Notes under the pieces: generated by a model
What the model saw: the letters and a program-made list of their open reading frames with translations, nothing else
Database searches by the model: none
What the model was told of the DNA's origin: nothing
Program-made: the position numbers and the translations under genes
Part shown: piece after piece, positions 58,508 through 64,000 of the stretch
Position numbering within the stretch: the first letter of the stretch is position 1
Layout of the letters: the number at the start of each line of letters is the position of its first letter
Origin: Nocardioides pinisoli
GTDB lineage: Bacteria > Actinomycetota > Actinomycetes > Propionibacteriales > Nocardioidaceae
DNA: 64,000 nucleotides
Assembly (NCBI RefSeq): GCF_024199985.1
Contig: NZ_JANARS010000012.1
Coordinates: 36,055 to 100,054, forward strand
Reading direction: 5' to 3'

Positions 58508-59986
58508 ATGGACTCGATCACCCCCGTCGACGCCTGCGACTTCACCGTCTTCGGTGGCACCGGCGACCTGGCCCTGCGCAAGCTGCTGCCGGCGCTCTAC
58601 CTCCGCGACCGCGACGGGCAGCTCCCCGACGGCTTCCGCGTCATCGGTGTCTCCCGCGCCGAGGTGGACGACGACGGCTACCGCGCGCTCGTGGCCGACG
58701 CCCTCCGTGAGCACGTGGTGGCCGACGACCTCGACCAGACGGTCGTCGAGCGGCTGCTCGGCCGGCTGCACCACGTGCGGCTCGACGTCGCGGACGTGGC
58801 CGCCTGGCACCAGCTGCACGACCGCCTCAAGGACGGCGCCGCGTCCGACGACGTCATCCGCGTCTTCTACCTCGCGGTCGCCCCCGGGCTGTTCGGCACC
58901 ATCTGCGAGCACCTCGACGAGGCCGGCCTGGTGACCGAGCGCTCGCGCGTCGTGCTCGAGAAGCCGATGGGCACCGACCTCGCGACCGCCCAGCAGGTCA
59001 ACGCCGCGGTCGGGCGCGTCTTCGAGGAGTCGAGCATCTTCCGCATCGACCACTACCTCGGCAAGGAGAGCGTGCAGAACCTCCTCGTCACCCGCTTCGC
59101 CAACACCTTCCTCGAGCCGCTGTGGAACAGCCGGTGGGTCGACCACGTGCAGATCACCGTCTCGGAGTCGATCGGCGTGGGGGAGCGCGGCTCCTACTAC
59201 GACCGGTCCGGGGCGCTGCGCGACATGGTGCAGAACCACCTGCTGCAGCTGCTCTGCCTGGTGGCGATGGAGCCGCCGACCTACGTCGACCGCGAGACCG
59301 TGCGCGACGAGAAGCTCAAGGTGTTGCAGGCGCTTCGGCCCATGACGCCCGAGCTCGTCGACCGTGACACCGTCGCCGGGCAGTACGCCGCCGGGCTGTG
59401 CGAGGGCCGTCCCGCGGCGTCGTACGCCGACGAGGTCGGCCACGCCAGCACCACCGAGACCTTCGTGGCCCTCACGACCGAGGTGCAGAACTGGCGCTGG
59501 GCCGGCGTGCCGTTCTACCTGCGCACCGGCAAGCGGATGCCGGAGCGGGTCTCGGAGATCGTCGTGGTCTTCAAGGAGCCGCCGCACGCGATGTTCCCGC
59601 ACAGCGAGGGGCCGACCGAGCCCAACCGCCTGCACATCCGCGTCCAGCCCGACGAGGGCATGCGGCTGCACATGACGGCCAAGGAGCCGGGCCCGGGAGG
59701 CATCCGGCTGCGGCCGGTGTCGCTCGACCTCAGCTATGCCGCCGCCTTCGGCGGCCGCTCGCCCGACGCCTACGAGCGGCTGCTCATGGACGTCGTGCGC
59801 GGCAACACCACCCTCTTCATGCGCCGCGACGAGGTCGAGGCGGCCTGGACGTGGGTGGCCCCCATCCTCGAGCGCTGGTCCCAGCCCTCGCACCGGCCCC
59901 GGAAGTACCCGGCCGGCACGCACGGTCCCGTGGCCGCCGTGACGCTCCTCGAGCGCGACGGCCGATCCTGGCAGGAGACAGAATGA
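58508..59986 (+). CDS. zwf: Glucose-6-phosphate dehydrogenase
   Basis: 492 residues. It oxidises glucose 6-phosphate to 6-phosphogluconolactone with NADP or NAD. The dinucleotide motif is FGGTGDLALRKLLPAL (15-30) and the active-site His is in RIDHYLGKESVQNLL. DMVQNHLLQLLCLVAMEPP and VPFYLRTGKRM are conserved. First gene of the Entner-Doudoroff operon, coupled to edd by ATGA. No lactonase gene (pgl) is adjacent; the lactone may open spontaneously or through an enzyme elsewhere. TACGGT eight bases before the ATG suggests a very short leader. Confidence 0.97.
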   Translation: MDSITPVDACDFTVFGGTGDLALRKLLPALYLRDRDGQLPDGFRVIGVSRAEVDDDGYRALVADALREHVVADDLDQTVVERLLGRLHHVRLDVADVAAWHQLHDRLKDGAASDDVIRVFYLAVAPGLFGTICEHLDEAGLVTERSRVVLEKPMGTDLATAQQVNAAVGRVFEESSIFRIDHYLGKESVQNLLVTRFANTFLEPLWNSRWVDHVQITVSESIGVGERGSYYDRSGALRDMVQNHLLQLLCLVAMEPPTYVDRETVRDEKLKVLQALRPMTPELVDRDTVAGQYAAGLCEGRPAASYADEVGHASTTETFVALTTEVQNWRWAGVPFYLRTGKRMPERVSEIVVVFKEPPHAMFPHSEGPTEPNRLHIRVQPDEGMRLHMTAKEPGPGGIRLRPVSLDLSYAAAFGGRSPDAYERLLMDVVRGNTTLFMRRDEVEAAWTWVAPILERWSQPSHRPRKYPAGTHGPVAAVTLLERDGRSWQETE

Positions 59987-61869
59987 GCACCAGCACCGTC
60001 CACCCGGTCGTCGCCGACGTCACCGACCGCATCGCCCGGCGCAGCGCCGCGACGCGCGCGGCCTACCTCGCCCGCGTCGGCGCCGCCCTCAGCACCGGCC
60101 CCGCGCGCGGCAGGCTCGCGTGCGCCAACCTCGCCCACGGCTTCGCCGCCGCCGAGGAGCCGGTGAAGTCCGGGCTGAAGTCGGGCCGCAAGCCCAACGT
60201 CGCGATCGTGTCGTCCTACAACGACATGCTCTCGGCCCACCAGCCCTTCCGCGACGTGCCGGAGGTGCTGAAGAAGTCGATCATCCGCGCCGGCGGCCTG
60301 GCGCAGTTCGCCGGCGGCGTGCCGGCGATGTGCGACGGCATCACCCAGGGCCGCGCGGGCATGGAGCTCTCGCTCTTCAGCCGCGACCTCATCGCGATGT
60401 CGACCGCCGTGGCGCTGTCGCACGACATGTTCGACGCCGCGATCATGCTCGGCGTCTGCGACAAGATCGTGCCGGGCCTGCTCATCGGCGCGCTGTCCTT
60501 CGGCCACCTGCCGACCGTCTTCGTGCCGGCCGGCCCGATGCCCTCCGGCCTGCCCAACGGCGAGAAGGCACGTGTGCGCCAGCTCTACGCCGAGGGCAAG
60601 GTGGGTCGCGAGGAGCTGCTCGAGGCGGAGTCGGCGTCCTACCACTCGGCCGGCACCTGCACCTTCTACGGCACCGCCAACAGCAACCAGATGCTGATGG
60701 AGGTGATGGGCCTTCACCTGCCCGACGCCACCTTCGCCAACCCGGGAACGCCGCTGCGCGAGGCCCTGACCCGCGCTGCGGGGGAGCGGGCCGTCGCCAT
60801 CACCCACTCCGGCGGCGAGCCCACCCCGGTCGGCCACCTCGTCGACGAGAAGGCGATCGTCAACGCCTGCGTCGCGCTGCTCGCGACCGGCGGCTCGACC
60901 AACCACACGATGCACCTGGTCGCGATGGCCGCCGCCGCCGGCATCACCCTCACGTGGGACGACCTGTCCGACCTGTCGGCCGCCGTGCCGCTGCTGACCC
61001 GCATCTACCCCAACGGCTCGGCCGACATCAACCACTTCGTCGCCGCGGGCGGTACGCCGTTCCTGGTGCACACGCTGCTCAAGCACGGCTACCTGCACGA
61101 CGACGTCCTCACCGTCTCGGGTCGCGGCCTGTGGCGCCACACCCGCGAGGCGCGGCTCGACGGCGCCGGCGACCGGGCCGGCGTGGTGTGGGAGGAGGGC
61201 CCCAAGTCCTCGCTCGACACCGACGTGCTCCGCGGGGCCGACGACCCGTTCGCCCCGGACGGCGGCCTGCGGATGCTCTCGGGACGCCTGGGCCGCGCGG
61301 TCGTCAAGACCTCGGCGGTCCGGCCGGAGCACCGCGTCGTGACCGCGCCCGCGATGGTCTTCGACGACCAGGCCGACTTCCTCGCCGCCTTCGCCGAGGG
61401 CCGCCTCGACGGCCGCGACCTCGTCGCCGTCGTGCGCTACCAGGGCCCGGCGGCCAACGGCATGCCCGAGCTGCACAAGCTGATGCCCGCCCTCGGGGTG
61501 CTGCAGGACCGTGGGCAGCGCGTCGCGGTCGTCACCGACGGCCGGATGTCCGGTGCCTCCGGCAAGGTCCCGGCCGCCATCCACGTCACGCCCGAGGCCG
61601 CCCTCGGCGGTCCGCTGGCGCGGGTCCGCGACGGCGACCTCGTCACCGTCGACGCCGAGGCCGGGGTGCTCGAGATCGAGCTGCCCGACGCCGAGTTCGA
61701 GCACCGCGAGACCACGGGCCGCGCGCCCCACGACGTCGAGTGGGCGGGCACCGGCCGCGAGCTGTTCTCCGGCTTCCGGGCCATCGTCGGTACCGCCGAG
61801 ACCGGCGCCAGCGTCATCCGCCCGCTGCCCGCCCCCACCGAGGAGGCCCCCGTTGTCCAGCCCGTCTGA
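59983..61869 (+). CDS. edd: 6-phosphogluconate dehydratase
   Basis: 628 residues, slightly longer than the usual 600. It dehydrates 6-phosphogluconate to 2-keto-3-deoxy-6-phosphogluconate, the first dedicated step of the Entner-Doudoroff pathway. The iron-sulfur ligands lie in GVPAMCDGITQG, GVCDKIVPG and SAGTCTFYGTANSNQM. VTDGRMSGASGKVPAAIHVTPEA is the family signature. The last 17 bases overlap the eda start. ATG 59983 overlaps the zwf stop. Confidence 0.97.
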   Translation: MSTSTVHPVVADVTDRIARRSAATRAAYLARVGAALSTGPARGRLACANLAHGFAAAEEPVKSGLKSGRKPNVAIVSSYNDMLSAHQPFRDVPEVLKKSIIRAGGLAQFAGGVPAMCDGITQGRAGMELSLFSRDLIAMSTAVALSHDMFDAAIMLGVCDKIVPGLLIGALSFGHLPTVFVPAGPMPSGLPNGEKARVRQLYAEGKVGREELLEAESASYHSAGTCTFYGTANSNQMLMEVMGLHLPDATFANPGTPLREALTRAAGERAVAITHSGGEPTPVGHLVDEKAIVNACVALLATGGSTNHTMHLVAMAAAAGITLTWDDLSDLSAAVPLLTRIYPNGSADINHFVAAGGTPFLVHTLLKHGYLHDDVLTVSGRGLWRHTREARLDGAGDRAGVVWEEGPKSSLDTDVLRGADDPFAPDGGLRMLSGRLGRAVVKTSAVRPEHRVVTAPAMVFDDQADFLAAFAEGRLDGRDLVAVVRYQGPAANGMPELHKLMPALGVLQDRGQRVAVVTDGRMSGASGKVPAAIHVTPEAALGGPLARVRDGDLVTVDAEAGVLEIELPDAEFEHRETTGRAPHDVEWAGTGRELFSGFRAIVGTAETGASVIRPLPAPTEEAPVVQPV

Positions 61870-62482
61870 CTCGCTGCTCTCGCTGGTTCCCGTGGTGCCG
61901 GTCGTCGTGCTCGACGACCTCGACCACGCGGTGCCCGTCGCCCGGGCCCTCGTCGCCGGCGGCCTGCCGGTCATCGAGCTCACCCTGCGCACCCCCGTCG
62001 CCCTCGACGCCATCGCGGCGATCTCCGCCGAGGTGCCCGACATCCTCGTCGGCGCCGGCACGATCACCTCGCCGGAGCTCGTCTCGCGCGCGGTGCGGGC
62101 CGGGGCGCAGTTCCTCGTCTCGCCCGGCACGACGCCTGCTCTGCTGCGCGAGATGGCCGGCTCCGGGGTGCCGTTCCTCCCCGGCACCGCGACCGTGTCG
62201 GAGGCGATGGCCGTGCTCGAGGCGGGCCTCTCGGAGATGAAGTTCTTCCCCGCCGAGGCCTCGGGCGGCGCGGCCTACCTGAAGTCGCTGGCCTCGCCGC
62301 TGCCGGCGGCCCGGTTCTGCCCGACCGGAGGCATCACCGCCGCGACCGCGCCGTCGTACCTCTCGCTGCCCAACGTCGGCTGCGTCGGCGGCTCGTGGCT
62401 CACCCCGGCCGACGCGCTCGCCGCCGGCGCCTGGGATCGCGTCGCCACCCTGGCCGGGGAGGCCGCGGCGCTGCGCGCCTGA
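61853..62482 (+). CDS. eda: 2-dehydro-3-deoxy-6-phosphogluconate aldolase
   Basis: 209 residues. It splits KDPG to pyruvate and glyceraldehyde 3-phosphate. The catalytic Glu is in VIELTLRT, the Schiff-base Lys in EMKFFPAEASGG (about residue 130), and the phosphate site includes CPTGGI. The only start that keeps the whole domain is TTG 61853; a perfect AGGAGG six bases upstream confirms it. The start lies inside edd, so translation is coupled. Closes the zwf-edd-eda operon. Confidence 0.97.
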   Translation: MSSPSDSLLSLVPVVPVVVLDDLDHAVPVARALVAGGLPVIELTLRTPVALDAIAAISAEVPDILVGAGTITSPELVSRAVRAGAQFLVSPGTTPALLREMAGSGVPFLPGTATVSEAMAVLEAGLSEMKFFPAEASGGAAYLKSLASPLPAARFCPTGGITAATAPSYLSLPNVGCVGGSWLTPADALAAGAWDRVATLAGEAAALRA

Positions 62483-62523
62483 CCGGCGACCCGCTCGCTC
62501 GCTCGACAACCATCTCGGCCTTC

Positions 62524-62542
62524 GGTGCGTCCCAGACGCACC
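62524..62542. terminator. Terminator-like hairpin after eda
   Basis: GGTGCGTC (62524-62531) pairs perfectly with GACGCACC (62535-62542) around a 3-base loop, 42 bases after the eda stop and before the glycoside hydrolase gene. No T tract follows. Confidence 0.55.
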
Positions 62543-62605
62543 AGCACCTCACCAGCGACCGACGCCCAGCCGCTACCCGTCGCGCCCACACCACGAAGGC
62601 CACCC

Positions 62606-63880
62606 ATGTCCGTGCGACGTCCTGCCCGCCCGCCCGCCCGTCGATCCGCCCGCCTGCTGCTGGGCGCCGGGACCGCCCTGCTGCTCCCGGCCACCCTGCT
62701 CGCCTGGTCGGCGCCCGGCTCCGCCACCGACTCGGCCCCCTCCGCGAGCCCGGCCGCCGTCGGCGAGGTGCCTGCCAGCACCAGCGTGCGCGCCACGGGC
62801 CACCAGCGGATCCGGCTCGAGGCGCTGCCGCCGGTCGTCCAGCCGGGCGGCACGGCGGCCAGCCCGGCGGCGGCGCGGGCCGCGGTCGTCGCCACCCTCC
62901 GACCGGTGCGTCCCGGCCGCCGGGTCCAGCTGCAGGTCCGGGAGGGGGAGTCGTGGCGGGCGGTCGCCACCCGGCGGCAGGACGGTCGCGGCCGCGTGCA
63001 GTTCGCCGCTGCGGCCTCGGTCGGCGGCGAGGCGGTGAGCTATCGGGTCAAGGCGATGGCGTCGGCGTCGTCGAGCCCGCTCAAGAGCGAGCCGGTCAGC
63101 ACCGCCCGGTGGCTCGACGCGACGTGGACCGACGAGTTCGACGGCACCCACCTCGGCCCGGTCTGGAACCACCGCGGTCGGGAGTACGCCCACGGCAGCC
63201 GACGCTCGTGCGCCAAGGGCGACCCGAGCGCGGTCAGCGTCGGCGGCGGCGTCGTACGGCTCAGCGTCATCAAGGACCCGGACGCCACCACCAGGTGCCG
63301 CATCCAGGGCCGCGACGCGCGGGCCGGGCGCTTCGGCTACCGGCTCAACGGCCACATCGGCACCCAGCACGCGTTCGCCTTCCGCTACGGCGTCGCGGCG
63401 GCGCGGGTGAAGTTCCACCGGCTGCGCGGGCAGCACGGCGCCTTCTGGCTGCAGCCGGCCGACGGCATGCACGCCGGTGCGCTCGGCAGCGAGATCGACG
63501 TCGTGGAGTACTTCGGCGACCACCACCCGCAGGGCGGGCTCGCCTCCTTCATGCACCGCTACGACGGCAAGCGCCGGATCGCCTCGGGCGGCTGGATCCC
63601 CCGCTCACGGTCCTTCCTCACGGGGCGCCGCGACGGTTGGTCGAAGAACTACCACGTCTTCTCGGTCGAGTGGACCCCTCGCATGCTCGTCTTCCGCATC
63701 GACGGCAAGGAGACCGGCCGGCTGCGCGGGAAGATCTCCGCGGTGCCGCAGTTCCCGATCCTGAGCCTGATCTCCGCCAACTACGAGATCCCGAAGATCA
63801 AGGAGAAGCGGCTCCCGCAGCACATGTACGTCGACTGGGTGCGCGTGTGGGAGACCGGCGCGCAGGACTCCGCCGGGTGA
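62606..63880 (+). CDS. Secreted family 16 glycoside hydrolase
   Basis: 424 residues. Signal peptide (about 1-45; LLLGAGTALLLPATLLAWSAPGSA). A beta-rich region (about 60-165) resembling a sugar-binding or Ig-like module precedes the GH16 domain (about 170-420). The retaining active site is SEIDVVEYFG with nucleophile Glu296 and acid/base Glu301. LDATWTDEFDGTHLGPVWNHRG, GRFGYRLNGHIGTQHAFAFRYGVAAARVKF and MYVDWVRVWE mark the domain ends. GH16 enzymes cut beta-1,3/1,4-glucans or galactans; the exact substrate cannot be told. ATG 62606 follows a weak GAAGG. Confidence 0.9.
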   Translation: MSVRRPARPPARRSARLLLGAGTALLLPATLLAWSAPGSATDSAPSASPAAVGEVPASTSVRATGHQRIRLEALPPVVQPGGTAASPAAARAAVVATLRPVRPGRRVQLQVREGESWRAVATRRQDGRGRVQFAAAASVGGEAVSYRVKAMASASSSPLKSEPVSTARWLDATWTDEFDGTHLGPVWNHRGREYAHGSRRSCAKGDPSAVSVGGGVVRLSVIKDPDATTRCRIQGRDARAGRFGYRLNGHIGTQHAFAFRYGVAAARVKFHRLRGQHGAFWLQPADGMHAGALGSEIDVVEYFGDHHPQGGLASFMHRYDGKRRIASGGWIPRSRSFLTGRRDGWSKNYHVFSVEWTPRMLVFRIDGKETGRLRGKISAVPQFPILSLISANYEIPKIKEKRLPQHMYVDWVRVWETGAQDSAG

Positions 63881-64000
63881 GTAACGGTCTGCTTGTGTCA
63901 AGGGGGCGGGCGGGCAGGCGCGGCTGACCGCTCGTCGTCGGGCGGTTTGGGGCGGGTCGTTGCTGTCGGCGCTGGTGGCGTTCCGGCGGTGCTCACTGAT
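63881..64000. other. Window edge, no gene recognised
   Basis: The last 120 bases are GC-rich with G-runs. No start, hairpin or repeat can be assigned before the window ends. Confidence 0.4.

Noticed and set aside
59770..62187. About 800-codon minus-strand frame opposite edd and eda
   Set aside because: Shadow frame; edd and eda are certain.

Overview
This 64 kb window is very GC-rich chromosomal DNA from an actinobacterium, most likely a Nocardioides or close relative (Nocardioidaceae). The signs are frequent GTG starts, 4-base ATGA/GTGA overlaps, the glutamine synthetase - glnE order seen in Mycobacterium and Streptomyces, a DUF222-HNH (13E12-type) gene beside 'ggtcgag...tcgagacc' repeats, and many genes whose only start signal is a TANNNT box exactly six bases before the start codon, as expected for leaderless mRNAs. 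I see no rRNA or tRNA gene, CRISPR array, prophage or insertion sequence. About 65 protein genes are supported; most is ordinary core genome with some accessory islands.

Layout. 0.1-5 kb: sugar dehydrogenase, lipoprotein, double-GNAT protein and NAD synthetase. 5-9.3 kb: an OmpR-type two-component system surrounded by small secreted proteins of unknown function, with a shared 11-bp-spaced direct repeat upstream of two of the target candidates. 9.3-14.4 kb: nitrogen cluster (GlnA2-like synthetase, class I amidotransferase, GlnE). 14.4-15.9 kb: SatD-family protein plus membrane partner, preceded by two 19-bp dyads. 15.9-20.3 kb: SMI1/HEAT protein, TerD protein, small unknowns, nucleotidyltransferase and kinase. 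20.3-23.6 kb: late cobalamin genes cobU, cobS, cobT with an SDR gene between. 23.6-35.2 kb: mixed housekeeping and exported proteins (2H phosphoesterase, threonine aldolase, TPM protein, CtlX, ceramidase-like protein, PhoX, EEP nuclease/phosphatase, protein phosphatase, YczE, GPP34). 35.2-37.1 kb: Hsp20, a MerR regulator and a free-standing 5'-3' exonuclease.

37.1-42.6 kb is the most distinctive block. A GAF/degenerate-AAA/Fis regulator faces an operon of amidohydrolase, DUF59 protein, alcohol dehydrogenase, DUF1097 membrane protein and ABM protein. The first three genes and the regulator match the accessory part of propane (prm/mim) monooxygenase clusters, but the monooxygenase subunits and the GroEL-like chaperonin are absent. 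Two matching palindromes lie between regulator and operon. 42.6-45.6 kb: a cluster of acyl-CoA dehydrogenase, fused deacetylase/methyltransferase, and a glycosyltransferase broken by an internal deletion. 45.6-48.4 kb: repeat-rich island around the HNH gene.

48.4-57.2 kb: lipoprotein, oxidoreductase, small unknowns, a paired ClpP operon (one subunit has Trp in place of the catalytic Ser) with a PopR/ClgR-like regulator ending in Leu-Ala-Ala, SelO, release factor 3 and a GAF-ANTAR regulator. 57.2-62.5 kb: a ROK repressor divergent from zwf-edd-eda, a complete Entner-Doudoroff entry operon lacking only the lactonase. 62.6-63.9 kb: a secreted family 16 glycoside hydrolase.
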